From: Hippopus hippopus | Lineage: Eukaryota; Mollusca; Bivalvia; Cardiida; Cardiidae | Length of the DNA stretch: 64,000 bases | Direction: 5' to 3' | Assembly (NCBI GenBank): GCA_946811185.2 | Contig: OX328108.1 | Span: 17,679,239 to 17,743,238 of the forward strand | In this document: one piece after another, positions 1 through 11,400 of the stretch | Layout of the letters: every line of letters begins with the position of its first letter | Position numbering within the stretch: position 1 is the stretch's first letter | Position numbers and translations under genes: made by a program | Notes under the pieces: model-generated | Seen by the model: the letters and a program-made list of their open reading frames with translations, nothing else | Database searches by the model: none | What the model was told of the DNA's origin: nothing

Positions 1-284
1 AGCTGAAACAATAAAGTTCTGTTCTGTTCTATTCTGTTCTTTAAATGAATAGCTATGTGTTTGTTAACGACATGGTTGATTGATTCAAACGTACCTTGAA
101 TTTCCATATTGGAAGACTGGCGAAATACAAAGGAAAGCACACAGTTAAATGTGCTAATTACTGACGTCTGACAAACTACATATTGTAACTAATATGCAAT
201 TAATTCTGACTCAAGTACATAGCTTTAATCGATTGATCGTAACTTTAAATAATTTACTGGCTTATAAAGTGTAAAGCGTTATAA

Positions 285-950
285 ACTGAGTGTTTGCTTG
301 AAAGAGAAAGTAAATATTCCCGTAAATGCAATTCATTGTCGAAAACATTGTGGCATGAGTAGCTAAATGGGTTTTGCTTGTAACAGGGAATAAGTATGCC
401 CTGCACAAGTAGAACATTACGAAATATATTATGGAAATAGTAGCCAATCGTGTGTTTGCTTGTTGTAAGACAGGATAAGTATTCCTGTAATACGTATTTC
501 GTTGCGGAAAACATTGTGGAAAGAGTAGCCAATTTTGTGTTTGCTTGTAAGAGAGGATAAAATTCCCGTCATACGTAGTTCGTTTTGGAGAACATTGTTG
601 AAAGAGTAGCCATTTGTGTCTGCTTTTAAAAGAGGATAAATATACCCGTCATACGTCGTTCATTGCGAAAAACAATGTGTAAAGAGTAGCCAATTGTGTG
701 TTTGTTTGTAAGGGAGAAAAAATGTTCAGTCGTGTGTAGTTCATTGTGAAAACACGGTGGCAAGAGTAGTCAATTGTATGTTTTCTTGTAGGAGAGAACA
801 AATACTCCCATCATACGTAGTTCATTGTGAAAAAAAAATGTGGCAAGAGAGGCAAATCATGTGTTTTCTCGTAAGAGAGGATAAATATTCCCGTCAAACG
901 TAGTTCATTGTGGAAAACGTTATGGAAACGGTAACTAATTGTGTGGTTTT
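285..950. repeat. Minisatellite, about 8 copies of an ~81-bp unit
   Basis: The word TGTTTGCTTG or a close variant recurs at 291, 371, 453, 538, 617, 699, 779, 862 and about 941, a spacing of 79-85 bp. Each unit also carries a stretch like ATTCCCGTCATACGTAGTTC and a GAAAACATTGTGG word. Copies differ by about 10-25%, so the array is old. Reading frames through it are by-products of the repeat and are not genes. Confidence 0.9.
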
Positions 951-1800
951 TGGTTTATACATATGTACTTTATAAAAGATCATTGAGTACAAATAAACAC
1001 ATTTGAAATCATACATAGTTACTTTATTTAATAACATATACATAATTTATTTCCATTGCATACTTTCTTTTCCATTGCGCCAGTCCAGTGCAATGGGAAT
1101 TTAAAAGAAATTGCGACATCTGTAATAAAAAAAATTAGTTATGCTTATCCATTGAAAAAGTAAAAGAAACCACGCCCACACCCACACACCCACATTTTAC
1201 TCTATAGGATACGTTTAGGGTACGATATATTGTATAAGTTTGATTTTGGTATATTTTCCATTTCACCATGTCTGCATAATGAATTAATATCATTACAAAT
1301 ACATTTTCTTAGCGGTACAGAAATATCATTTTTGGTTTATACCCACAGATCTATCTTTAAAAGATAAAAGAGAATAAATAAACATGTTTGAAATCATACA
1401 TAGTTACTTTATTTAATAACATACAAATAATAAATTTCCATTGCGTACTTTCTTTTCCACTGCGCCAGTCCCGCGCAATGGAAATTTACAAGGAAAATTC
1501 AACATCTGCATCTAGGTATTTAAAAAAAAAAGTTTCAAAATTTATGCTTCAAATAACTTTCCATTAAAGACAAAACACACACATTTTACACTAAAAGACA
1601 CGCTTTGGTACAAAGATATTGTATGAGTTTGAATTTGGTTAATTTTCTATTTCGCCATCAGAGAATATTTGTATAATGGGGAAAAAGTATCACTACAAAT
1701 ACATTTTTTAGCGGTTCAAAAACATTAATTTTGGTTTTTACCTGTATATGTACCTTATTAAAGATTATTGAGTACAGATAAATACGTTTGAGGTTATTGG
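951..1800. repeat. Tandem duplication of a ~390-bp unit (two copies and a partial third)
   Basis: Two diverged copies (about 951-1331 and 1332-1732) share in order a GGTTTATAC start, a CATACATAGTTACTTTATTT block, the words TTTCCATTGC and CCATTGCGCCAGTCC, a CACACATTTTAC block and an ATTACAAATACATTTT end. A third copy begins at about 1733 and stops near 1800. No coding potential. Confidence 0.85.
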
Positions 1801-3780
1801 AAGCCGCTCGAAAGCTGCTTCCAGTAGGAATGTACCTAAACTAGTTACCATGTAGATGGTCAGTAATTATTCGATAGGTCATAATTTTTGTAAAATTTCT
1901 AATAATAATGTGTTGTTGTGACAGAATTACTCCACATGACTCTTTCTTAAGTATTCCAACAGACCTACATGAAATTCAAACCTGGTTTTCTTGCAATATA
2001 TAGTTCATTCCCAAATAACAATAAAAATACAGAAAGACAAACATCCTTTAATTGGCTGGTCCCCTGAAGTTTTCAAACATATAGGATTCCGTCTATTTTC
2101 CCAAACGAAGTTGTTATGCTTTCCGTTTATCACAAGCTTTCCCATCTCTCAATGGTTTTCGCATTTGTCTACTTTTTTACAAAACAAAATAATGATGATT
2201 ATGATATAGAGAGCATTTTAGAATATGATAATCAGAAGCAATTTTATGTACAAGTTTTTCGTCCAATCTTAATTTGTAAAGGATAAAACGGCGGTTAACC
2301 TTTGATCAAGGTATGGATTGGTTACCTCCCTACACAAGAGGCGTCTACATCAGCTATTTATAGACTACTTGCGAAAAGATAACCCTTTTTCTTCCCTTCG
2401 TCTACACATTAGCCCAATGGGTTTTTGTTACACGAAACATCTACCTTATGAGACCTGCAAAATTTAGCATTTACTGTATTGTGTGTCGAAGCTCTTATGA
2501 TCAGACTGTACATGCTGTACGGTATGGTCCTGATCTACAGAACCCTTGAAACCAGGCCTGCTTGATCATGACGTATGGATCGTGATGTACATTGACTACA
2601 GTAATTATCATGGTGGTGCCTGGTGCTCTAAGGGTTGAAGCTGCTCGAAAATGACGGAAATAGATGAAGATCAGACAGCATATAGCCCGTGTAATATTTT
2701 TTTTAATATTCTATAAGATATTTCGTAAACATAAAAGAAAACCTTGTTTGTTTTCCTTACTCAGTATATTTATTTCGTTGTGTAGTCGAAGGGTTAAATT
2801 TAATGATTACAGAACCTATTACTGTGAATATACAACTTTTTACGTCGCTGCTGGTCAAAGGTTTAGAATAGCTCTTGAAATTTACATAAGAAGTTTTACA
2901 CAAGGTATGTACAAGGCCTATGCAGAAAATGGTTCAAACTACTGTTTATTAAACGAAATATGTATAGTAATAGATATTATGTTGTGGTTGAATAGATCCA
3001 GATCTTTAAAGACTTAAAAAATGTTGTTTTTGTGTGTGTGTGTGGCTGCCATTTCAGGAATAAAAGAAACGTGGTTTGTGCCAACTGTGCAGGCTATGAT
3101 CAGAATAATTTCGGAGATGCCATGCAAAAGTTTTTGTTTCTAGAGTAGAAACGTAAAGATTCACTGTGTTACAAGCATGCTAAGATAATTTTGACAAGCA
3201 AGAAGATCATCTTTTAGAAAAAAGTTGTTGAATATTTTCTTTTTCTTTTTCTTTTTTTCTTTTTTGTAGTAAAAAAAAAAGAAACACAAAGAAGAGATCA
3301 CTGATAAAAATTGTAAATACATGTAAACATCATATGTGAATAACGATCTTAATATCACTTTGAATAAATGGTAACTTAAATAATTCTGTAGTATTGCCTT
3401 TAATGCCGCTATAGAAAATAAATGGAAAATGCTGTATTTGAATGCGCAATTTCTCCATTTTCAAATTTCGAGTAGAAATTTAAAAATTCCGATGCTTTTA
3501 CGTGTTTTTTTTCCCAAATAAACATCACTTTATAATAATAATAATATGATAGCAAGATTAATTAAGATTCCTCTCTAAACTTCTTTTTTTTTTAAGAATT
3601 AGAATACATGTACATATTATTTTCTGTTTCTTTTTTCCTTGCATTTTAGTACCATTTGTCATGATTTTTCGCTGGTGGGGGGTGGGGGTAAAAACAGATA
3701 CAAAAAATGTTATCACAATTTCTCAAGAGAGTCAATATTTCTGAAATTGTCCACCAAAAGATTGCGGCTTCTATGATGCT
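1801..3780. other. No gene recognised; AT-rich with one degenerate palindrome
   Basis: Open frames of 72 and 117 codons at 1991-2209 and 2664-3017 (+) show no motif, are of low complexity and lack convincing splice or promoter context. Near 2497-2600 a GATCAGACTGTACATG...GTCCTGATCTAC segment resembles the palindromic GATCAGAC elements at 6116 and 49171. A C/T-rich tract lies at about 3237-3260 and a G-rich patch at about 3673-3690. Confidence 0.5.
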
Positions 3781-3799
3781 ATGCATCATAAATTTGTCT

Positions 3800-3905
3800 T
3801 GTCTATAGTTACTTTATTCAATAATAAATACATAACACATTTCCATTGCGTATTTTCTTTTCCATTGCGCCCATTGCTCCATTATATTTCCATTGCGTAC
3901 TTTAG
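3800..3905. repeat. Fragment of the ~390-bp repeat
   Basis: This stretch repeats the ATAGTTACTTTATT and TTTCCATTGCGTA/CCATTGCGCC words of the 951-1800 repeat. The CCATTGCG word occurs three times at short spacing, so this is a dispersed or internally expanded copy. Confidence 0.7.
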
Positions 3906-4035
3906 GCCCACCCTGTATGAAAGATTTGATAAAAGTTTTCATCACATGAGAATCTACTTTTCAGCGTACTTCTACGTTTCAGGGTTTTTTTTTTTTTTTT
4001 TTATTTTTTCATGATACGAAACTTACTCGTCTAAT

Positions 4036-4071
4036 TCAGGGATCTTATATACACCTATATACGATCCCTGT
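4036..4071. repeat. Short hairpin with CAGGGATC arms
   Basis: CAGGGATC, a TATATA-rich stretch and GATCCCTG form an inverted repeat with a short central CACC loop. No associated gene is seen. Confidence 0.6.
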
Positions 4072-4985
4072 CTAATCTGACAACATTTTTCGAAAAAAAC
4101 TGTATGAGTTAGCCTACACGTAGATCTATGCTTTTCAAGCGGACAGCGTCTTTAAATAGGTACGGTCTGATCTTGAACTACACTCTCTGCAATAGTCTCA
4201 AAATCCGATTTAGCACTTTAAGGGTTAGGTATTTAATGTCCTAAACAAATATTATATTCTGTGTGAAATCTTACCTTCATCAACAAGCCGTTATTTTCTG
4301 CTTAAAATTTTGGCGGTTTCTTGTATATTTACAAGGTTACTAAAATACAAAGGGAGACTACTGACTGAAGCAAAATATTTTTTGTGTCTTAAACTACTCT
4401 TTCTTCCGCCTAGCGTCACGACATCGTTAAAACTACATGCAAGCGCTTTTATGATCCAATCATAACGATGTATTAAAAGTCATTACAGTTCGATCACAAA
4501 AGCTGTATTTAGCCTGATCGTCTTTGAAGACTTTCCCATGAAATAACTGTTTATTCGAATTCGTTCATGGTTTTGTTCTGTCCATACCAATAAGGGAGGC
4601 GACTCTGGTATAAATAGTTGCGAATACTAATACGATTTCTTTCCCTTAGTTGGTGATATCATGGAATGAGAGAGAGACAGTCTTTTTCTACCCTTTCTGA
4701 GACAGATCGAATCTCATTTAACTTGTTGTGTTTAAGGAGCTTTGAATTTGAACGAGCCGTAATTGTTGTTTTCGGTAAAGAGTTAAAGCTCTGGATTGTT
4801 TTGTAAAAGGCTAAGCGGCTTGTATTTTCCAGAAACTATTCAGTAGACCATTTAACTCTTTATCCAATGGCACAATATTAAAGTTGTCTAAATTGAAAGT
4901 ATTCAAGTGCAGACGACAATTTAGATATGGCTCGAATGATGGAATTTGTCTTTGATAAGGTACAAAACAAAGCGGCAGATTTTTA
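4072..4985. other. No gene or recognised element
   Basis: AT-rich DNA with no reading frame beyond about 70 codons and no clear inverted or tandem structure. The end of the stretch (about 4860-4910) carries weak similarity to the outer part of the TTAA-type MITEs (GTCTAAATTGAAAG... followed by ...GACGACAA). Confidence 0.4.
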
Positions 4986-4989
4986 AAGA

Positions 4990-5190
4990 TTTTCAGCATC
5001 TTTGATATTTGTTGCCATGACAACCGGAGTTTTTCATTGAATCAAATTCTTTGAAGATATTCTGAAAGGGGCCATAGCAGGATCATTTCTGTGAAGTTTC
5101 GGCAAAACTAGATGAGTAGTTTCAGAGATGTTTGAAATAGAAGTTAATCCATGCACGCAGAGAGGCACAATGGGCACATAGCCGTGACAG
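4990..5190. repeat. Dispersed repeat fragment, relative of 35580-36060
   Basis: The order of words (TTGCCATGACAACC, ATTCTGAAAGGGGCCATA, AGGATCATTT, TGTGAAGTTTC, GATGAGTAGTTTCAGAGA) matches 35865-35990, where the same words occur with small differences. It is the 3'-like half of that repeat. Confidence 0.75.
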
Positions 5191-5265
5191 TTACTGTAGT
5201 TCACTGGCCTTTCAGTGGACCAAATAACATCTTTTTTTTAATTCCACGTCTCTCTTTATCTCTAT

Positions 5266-5486
5266 AGCAAACGGCATAGTTTTAGACTAGTCCAAATAGA
5301 AAGCATTTACAAACGACAAAAAAATATTACTTAAAGTCGAAATTTGTTTTGGGAAGAGTAGAAAACATGGTGGGAAAAGGAGAGAATGCTGGTTACCAGC
5401 ATTTTCTCCTTTTCCCACCATGTTTTCAAAGGCTTTCTTTTTCTTCTCTGTGTCGTTAAGAGTCAGGATTGTGTAGTAAATGGTTA
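5266..5486 (-). mobile_element. TTAA-type palindromic MITE, copy 1
   Basis: It holds the family's diagnostic hairpin (GGGAAAAGGAGAGAATGCTG / CAGCATTTTCTCCTTTTCCC) at about 5376-5420, flanked by AAACATGGTG and CACCATGTTTT, then by AAGAGTCAGGATTGTGTAGT and ATGGTTAA toward the right. It lies in the opposite orientation to the reference copy at 47587-47815. Confidence 0.85.
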
Positions 5487-5800
5487 AGTGAAATATAGTT
5501 TACATGCTGTTGCCCATCTGAAATCTGTCACATAAAATGATTTGAGCTCTGGTTTGATTATAAAAATCTGACTAACCCCTGCATGGAAAACTGCTAAAGG
5601 CAATTTTCCATGTAAATGTACAGTTTATGTAGATAAGCTGCCACATGTAACAAAAGACAATGAAAAAGGGCTTTTTCTTTGATTTAAAAACTCTAAATCT
5701 CTCTCTTTAAAACGAGAGAAGTAGCAGCTGTATAGCTTAATTGTTGATATGGGTAATAATTCCCATGATGGTGCAGTTTCGGTACCCTACCTAAAAAGCT

Positions 5801-6063
5801 TTAACCTTTTACCACACAATCCCGAATTTTAACAAACCTGATGAAGAAACCTTTCGAAAATATTGTGGGAAAAGGTGATAATGCTGGTAACCAGCATCTT
5901 CTCCGTTTTCCCACAAATTCTGGTAACCAGCATCTTCTCCTTTTTCCCACAATGTTTTCTGGCCATTCGAAGACAAGTTGCATCCTTTGAGTTATTGTGG
6001 AGTTTTTGTCTGCCAATGCTTTCAATTTGGGAAGTCTAAAATTTTGTCATTTGGTAAAGGGTT
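5801..6063 (+). mobile_element. TTAA-type palindromic MITE, copy 2, with duplicated hairpin arm
   Basis: Begins TTTAACCTTTTACCACACAA and ends CATTTGGTAAAGGGTTAG, so both ends match the family. The right hairpin arm (CTGGTAACCAGCATCTTCTC) occurs twice in tandem, about 5884-5909 and 5920-5945, giving a three-armed core. Confidence 0.88.
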
Positions 6064-6115
6064 AGCCCTCTGCTGCTTAACGGTACCCTAGGACCCTTTG
6101 TTGACAGTGTAAATC

Positions 6116-6168
6116 AAGATCAGACTACACAGAATGTGCAGTCTGATCTTGGATCTACACCGTCCGAT
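6116..6168. repeat. Palindromic GATCAGAC element
   Basis: AAGATCAGACTACAC / GTGCAGTCTGATCTT arms face each other across a few bases, followed by GGATCTACACCGTCCG. Relatives occur at about 11569-11620, 11905-11945, 49171-49225 and 49293-49345. The flank word CGCT...AAGGGTTAA recurs around several copies, suggesting a longer low-copy element. Confidence 0.75.
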
Positions 6169-6445
6169 AAAAGGATATCTTTTCCCCAAAAGGCCTTTGA
6201 AATAGCAACATTTAGGTTTTTACTACCGGCTTGAAAGTTTCATTTCACTTATTTAACAGGATAGGGGTTAAGAATGGTTAGGAACTAATATGTGATGAAA
6301 TGTTGCTATCTAGCATGAGCCGGTGATGTCGAAAGGATTAGACTGTATAGGGACATTTAAATCCTAGTTAATATCATAATCTGTGTGTTTAGATGTTCCA
6401 ACCTTGCGTTAAAATATTATAAAGCATAAAGTACTTTTAAAAAGC

Positions 6446-6947
6446 TTAGCCCTATACCAAACAATCTAACAAAGAATGTTTTTGAAGGCATCGTGGGAAA
6501 AGGAGACAATGCTTGTTACCAATTTCATTTTCTCCTTTTCTTACAGTGTTTGCCGAGCCCCCGTGGCGAATTCGGTAGCGTGCAGGACTTGAGAACAGGG
6601 GGTCGTTGGTTCGATTTCCAGCTCTGCCAATTTCTTTCCAAAGATTTATGATAGTCATTGCTTCTCTCACAGCTGACCATTGTTTCGGCGATTTTTATGG
6701 GGAAAAGCAGGCAGTGGCATGGAGAGAATATTGTGCGGAGTACTGGTAAAAGGAAATCCAGGAAAGCATTGATAGGTACATTGGTCACCACTTTATCACT
6801 AAAATAATGTTGAAAACGGCGTTAAACACCATACAATCAATCAGTCTTACAGTGTTTTCTACCCTATCCTTTTTCAAAAGGCAATAATCAAATTGTCGTC
6901 TGAAAAAATGGGCGAGTCTAATATTTCGTCATTTTGTAAAGATTGAA
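6446..6947 (+). mobile_element. TTAA-type palindromic MITE, copy 3, split by a SINE
   Basis: Left part 6446-6551 has the ...CCAAACAATCTAACAAAGAATG... flank and the hairpin; the right part resumes at 6845 with TCTTACAGTGTTTTCTACCC and runs to about 6947 with a family-like ...TTTCGTCATTTTGTAAAGA end. The SINE at 6552-6844 sits between two copies of TCTTACAGTGTTT. Confidence 0.85.
6552..6844 (+). mobile_element. tRNA-derived SINE, complete copy
   Basis: The head reads like a tRNA gene, with an A-box-like TGGCGAATTCGG and a B-box-like GGTTCGATTTC about 45 bp apart, preceded by GCCGAGCCCCC. A conserved-looking middle (CACAGCTGACCATTGTTTCG) follows, and the 3' end is GGCGTTAAACACCATACAAT plus CAAT repeats. 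It is flanked by an exact 13-bp duplication, TCTTACAGTGTTT, at 6539-6551 and 6845-6857. Length 293 bp. The head is too far from a tRNA fold for a functional tRNA; the promoter boxes would serve RNA polymerase III. Diverged relatives are at 48413 and 59893. Confidence 0.93.
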
Positions 6948-6985
6948 ACCGATCTGAAACTAATAGATCTACTAGTTCTTTGAGG

Positions 6986-7340
6986 AGCCATGCTCTGGCA
7001 AAAGGGGGCCTAATGCATCTCCGTAATACATTACACCAATCAAGTAATCACATAATTATGGATCCATAATAGTAACTTTTTAACAACCAACTTAATCATT
7101 AGGAAGATTGGTCCATAGACAAACAGAAAATTGACCAATAGCGAAAAGTTTCGGCTCGGGTCAGCCTGCGCGGTTTGCGCAGGCTTACCTGGGTCGATAC
7201 TTTTCGCAGTCTGCGCAGGTTGACCTGGGCAGAAACTTTTCGCCATCGGCCATCGGTCAATTTTCTGTATGTCAAAGGACCAGTCTACCTCATGATTCAG
7301 AGGGTTGCAAAGACAGCATTGAACTGTTTTTAACTCTTTT
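6986..7340 (-). mobile_element. GC-hairpin element (CAGCCTGCGC family), copy 1
   Basis: Starts GCCATGCTCTGGCAAAAG and contains a doubled hairpin block of GTCAGCCTGCGC/GCGCAGGCTTACC type at about 7158-7238, with CTTTTCGC words beside it. Then follow TTTTCTGTATGTCAAAGGAC and a CTACCTCATGATTCAG block found in the copies at 14060, 40070 and 47815. Confidence 0.8.
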
Positions 7341-7424
7341 CCAAGCGATAAAATTTTGTACTTGATCAAACTGAAATCTTAATTTCATTTTGCAGACAAA
7401 CTGAATGCAGTTAGAATGATGATT

Positions 7425-7535
7425 TCTGTCATTTATAAGGCAGAAAGTACTTGCCTCCTTTTCCCACTATGTTTTCAAAAACTCTCTTCCTTATGGTCGA
7501 TAAGACTCAGGATTGTGTGGTAAAACCTGCTTTTT
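7425..7535 (-). mobile_element. Half of a TTAA-type MITE
   Basis: Only the hairpin-side half is present: CTCCTTTTCCCACTATGTTT, then AAACTCTCTTCCTTATGGTC, ending in CAGGATTGTGTGGTAAAACC. It directly abuts the inner end of the satellite array that follows. Confidence 0.7.
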
Positions 7536-7985
7536 AGATCAAGTAGCTGGCCCCTTTAATAACCGGAAATGTTTCAATTTAGAGTTTTCTCATGCATTTA
7601 TAGTCATCTTTAATCAAAACAAGCATTCAATTTCAAATATTGCTCTTAGGCTCGCCAGCTACTTGTACCTTTTGATTTCACTCTAAGTAAAATTGAAAAA
7701 TATCTACATTTTCATGACGAGTAGCTGGCCCCTTAAATGGATAAGAATGGATTGATTTTGATATTTTTAATTTCTCTAAGTGTTCTCAAAATGATTTGTT
7801 GAAATAGTTTGAAAAATCTCTTTTAAACACGCTAGCTACCTGTACATTTGAAATAATTACTTCGCAAAAGTGGAAAGTTGTCCCATTTTCAGATCAGTAG
7901 CTGGCCCCTTTAATAGCTAGAAATGCTAAAATTTTGACTATTTTAGTGCATTTATCATCCCCTTTATGTAAAACAAGCATTTAAT

Positions 7986-8010
7986 TAAAAAAAAAAAAAA
8001 AAAAAAAAAA
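7986..8010. repeat. Poly-A tract inside the array
   Basis: About two dozen A residues, interrupting a monomer where relatives have only a short A run. It looks like local slippage or the scar of a small insertion. Confidence 0.8.
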
Positions 8011-10004
8011 CAGCTCTTAGACTCGCCAGCTACTTGTACCTTTCAATTCCTGTCTGAGTGAAATTAACAAATGTCCCAATTTTCACGACGAGTAGCAGGC
8101 CCCTTTAATAACCGGAAATAGTTTAATTTTGGATTTTCTCATACATTCATAGTATCTGTTATTCAAAACAAGCATTTAATTTCAAAATTCGCTCTAAGAC
8201 TCGCCAGCTACTTGTACCTTTTGATTTCACTCTAAGTAAAATTGAAAAATATCCGCATTTTCATGACGAGTAGCTGGACCCTAAAATGAATAAGAATCGA
8301 TTGATTTTGATATTTTCAATTTCTCCTACGTATCCTCAATATGATTTGTTGAAATATTTTGAAAAATCTCTCTAAATCTAGCCAGCTACTTGTACATTTT
8401 AAATTATGATTTCGCAAAAGTGCCAAGTTGTCCCAGTCTCAGATCAAGTAGTTGGCCCCTTTAATAACGGGAAATGGTTCAATTTCGAGTTTTCTCGTGC
8501 ATTTATACCTTCTTTTATTCAATACGAGCATTCAATTTCAAAAAATCGCTCTTAGGCTCGCCAGCTACCTGTGCCTTTTGATTTCACTCTAAGTAAAATT
8601 GAAAAATATCCGCATTTTCATGACGAGTAGCTGGCCCCTTAAATGGATAAGAATGGATTGTTTTTGATATTTTTAATTTCTCCTAAGTGTCCCCAAGAAG
8701 ATTTGTTGAAATATTTTGAAAAATCTCTTTTAATCTCGCTAGCTACTTGTACATTTGAAATCATTACTTCGAAAAACAGCAAAGTTGTACAGTTTTCAAA
8801 TCAAGTAGATGGCCCCTTTAATGACCGGAAATGATTCAATTTTGAGTTTTCTTATACATTCATAGTATCTGTTATTCAAAACAAGCATTTAATTTCAAAG
8901 TTCGCTCTTAGGCTCGCCAGCTACTTGTTCTAAGTAAAATTGAAAAATATCGGCATTTTCCTGACGAGTAGCTGGGCCCTTTAAATGATAAGAACGGATT
9001 GATTTTGATACCTTTAATTTACCTTAAATATCCTCAATATGATTCGTTGAAATATTTTGAAAAATCTCTTTTATTCTCGATAGCTACTTGTACATTTGAA
9101 ATCATTACTTCGAAAAACAGAAAAGTTGTCCCGTTTTTAAATCAAGTGGCTAGCCCCTTAAATAATCGGAAATGATTCAATTTTGAGTTTTCTCATACAC
9201 TGATAGTCTCTGTTATTCAAAACAAGCATTTAATTTCAAAATTCACTCTTAGGCTCGCCAGCTACTTGTACCTTTTGAATTCACACTAAGTATAAATGAA
9301 AAATATCTCATTTTCCTGACAAGTAGCTGGCCCCTTTAATGAATAAAAATTGATTGATTTTGATAACTTTAATTTCTCCAAAGTATCTTCAATATGGTTT
9401 GTTGAAATACTTTGAAAAATCTCTCCAAATCTAGCCAGCTACTTGTACATTTTAAATCATCATTTCGCAAAAGTGCAAAATTGTCCCGTTTTCATATCAA
9501 GTAACTGCCCCTTTAATAACTGGAAATGCTTCAATTTTGAGTTTTCTGACGCATTTATAGTCTACTCTATTTAAAACAAGCATTTAATTACAAAAATCTC
9601 TCTTAGGCTCGCCAGCTACTTGTACCTTTTAAATCATCATTTCGCAAAAGTGCAAAATTGTCCGTCTTCATATCAAGTAGCTGCCCCTTTTATAACTGGA
9701 AATGCTTTAACTTTGAGTTTTCTGAAGCATTTATAGTCTACTTTTTTCAAAACAAGCACTTAATTACAAAAACAGCTCTTAGACTCTCCAGCTACTTGTA
9801 CCTTTGAATTCCATTCTAAGTGAAATTGAAAAATGTCCCAATTTTCATGACGAGTAGCTGGCCCCTTTAATAATTAAAAATGAATTGAAAATGATATTTT
9901 CAATTTCTCCCTAGTACAGTGAATGTGATGCTTTGAAATATTTTGAAATGTCTGTCTTAATCTGGTCAGCTACTTGTACATTTTGAATCCCTAATTAAAA
10001 ACAT

Positions 10005-10652
10005 CAGTAATTCATGCTCGATTAAGGAACAATTGTAGTAATTTAAATGGGGACCTTTTTCAGAATTACTTAAAACCAGACCCTACATATGACTGTGGTA
10101 ATGGCATTGAAAATGCTGAACATTATTTTTTCAAGTGCTCTCGCTTTACAGATATAAGAATCTCACTTTTCCAAGCAACAAGAGTATTTCATCCTCTAAA
10201 TACTATAAAACTTCTTTTCGGCAGTGCTGACCTAAGTCACGACCAAAATTGTTTACTATTTGAAGCAGTTCAGTTGTACATTAATGAATCAAAACTTTTT
10301 TCGTAATTTTCAGTCTATTTTTGTAAATGTTAATGACAACTTTATAAAATTTTAGGCAATCACAGAGAACACCATCTTTTTTTCTTTTTTTTTTTTTTTT
10401 TTTTCTTTTTCCTGTTTTGAACTTTTCTTTTTTATTTCTTTTTTGTTATTCTTTGTAATCTTTCTATTTCAACTCTTAGCTCTCACTTACTGCGTTTCTT
10501 TTCTTTCTCATACTTCAATGTTGTTGTATTTGTACATACCGTTGTAAGAACTGTATAATTTGTGCGGTAGGGGAAGGGCCAATTCTAAGTTGTGAGAACT
10601 TGTGGCCCAACCCCATTTCAACTTATGAAATAAAATATGTTTAAACTAAGAA
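10005..10652 (+). pseudogene. 5'-truncated non-LTR retrotransposon (CR1/L2-like 3' end)
   Basis: From about 10012 to the TAA at 10304-10306 one frame reads as the C-terminal tail of a LINE polymerase: a leucine/arginine-containing start, then CDCG, GIENAEHYFF, KCSRF, a C-x-C...H...C arrangement typical of the post-RT Cys/His knuckle of CR1/L2-type elements. A ~345-bp 3' UTR follows, with a long T tract (about 10377-10407) and AATAAAATATG near the end. It interrupts the array between AATTAAAAACA and AACAAATGTGG, which are contiguous at 59482-59497. Endonuclease and RT core are missing, so it is a dead 5'-truncated insertion. The clade is inferred from a short segment. Confidence 0.75.
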
Positions 10653-11056
10653 CAAATGTGGAAAAAATTCCTATTGACAGATCTCGTAGCTTGACCCTTT
10701 AATACAGGAAATCATTTGATTTTGATTTTTCTGATTCATTTATATAGTATTCTGGAAAAAGAATTTGGTTTAAGGCGTCGACATTTGGTTCGCCAGCTAC
10801 TTGTGCCTTTAGGAAACTAATAAAACCCTCCATTTTAATTACCTATACATTGGTCGCTGGGTACGAATTGCCAGATTTTGCTTTACAAGTGACTGCTTAC
10901 TAGAAGGTGGCTACCAGTAGCTGGTTACAAATAACCAATTTTACCAACTCAAGTAGCTGGCTATTAGAAGCTAACTTTACCTGAACAAGTAGCTGGCTAC
11001 TAGTAGCTAACTTTACCTAAACAAGTAGCTGGCTACTAGTAGCTATCTTTACCTAT

Positions 11057-11160
11057 CTGTCATCAACATATTCTTCGTCCTTGTTGTCATCAACTTCATC
11101 ATCAGCTATCATTGTATTCTTGTAGAAAAATAGCAGGTTTTGTAAAAGAAATACTACTGA
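11057..11160. other. Flank of the lone right arm; short acidic reading frame
   Basis: On the minus strand 11112-11053 a short frame encodes an Asp/Glu-rich run (DDEVDDNKDEE) and stops inside the element's terminal ATAG. It is GAT/GAC-rich and could be an exon fragment or a simple repeat; no supporting exon was found nearby. Confidence 0.3.
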
Positions 11161-11400
11161 CCCAGAGTCTTTATGTCTTTACCAAACGACAAAAGTGTAG
11201 ACTTGTCCAAATTGAAAGCGTTTGCAGACGACAGTGTAAATGTGACTTTAATGTGGAACATCATGAAATACGTGTACACTTGTTTTGAGAGACCATGGAA
11301 AGTCTTTGTTCTCTCAAAACAAGTGTATTTCATGATGTGCAGGGAAAGTTTCACTCGCTGCCGTGGGCAATATAAAGAGCTCTGCTCAAGGCGTTAATCC
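11161..11400 (-). mobile_element. TTAA-type MITE half with a substituted hairpin
   Basis: The left part (TCTTTACCAAACGACAAAAG, then CCAAATTGAAAGCGTTTGCA) matches the outer half of the family. The usual core is replaced by a different inverted repeat at 11259-11336, arms CATCATGAAATAC and ACTTGTTTTGAGAGA facing TCTCTCAAAACAAGT and GTATTTCATGATG. Confidence 0.7.

Larger units (their letters stand above)
7536..11056 (-). mobile_element. Lone right arm of a foldback-like element (satellite array)
   Basis: About 14 tandem monomers of ~176 bp run from 7536 to 10004, alternating between type A (AAATCAAGTAGCTGGCCCC) and type B (TGACGAGTAGCTGGCCCC). After a LINE insertion, the unique outer part (10656-10870) and a terminal minisatellite (CAAGTAGCTGGCTACTAGTA, about 10905-11040) lead to the end CTTTACCTAT at 11056. 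The order matches the right arm of the complete element ending at 59878. Open frames inside are repeat artefacts. No opposite arm is present to the left. Confidence 0.85.

Noticed and set aside
2664..3017. 117-codon frame with basic N-terminus
   Set aside because: Hydrophobic and low-complexity, no domain, no splice partners found; left as unassigned.
6552..6630. tRNA gene
   Set aside because: A- and B-box-like words are present but the segment is the head of a 293-bp SINE with a target duplication, and no full cloverleaf can be drawn.
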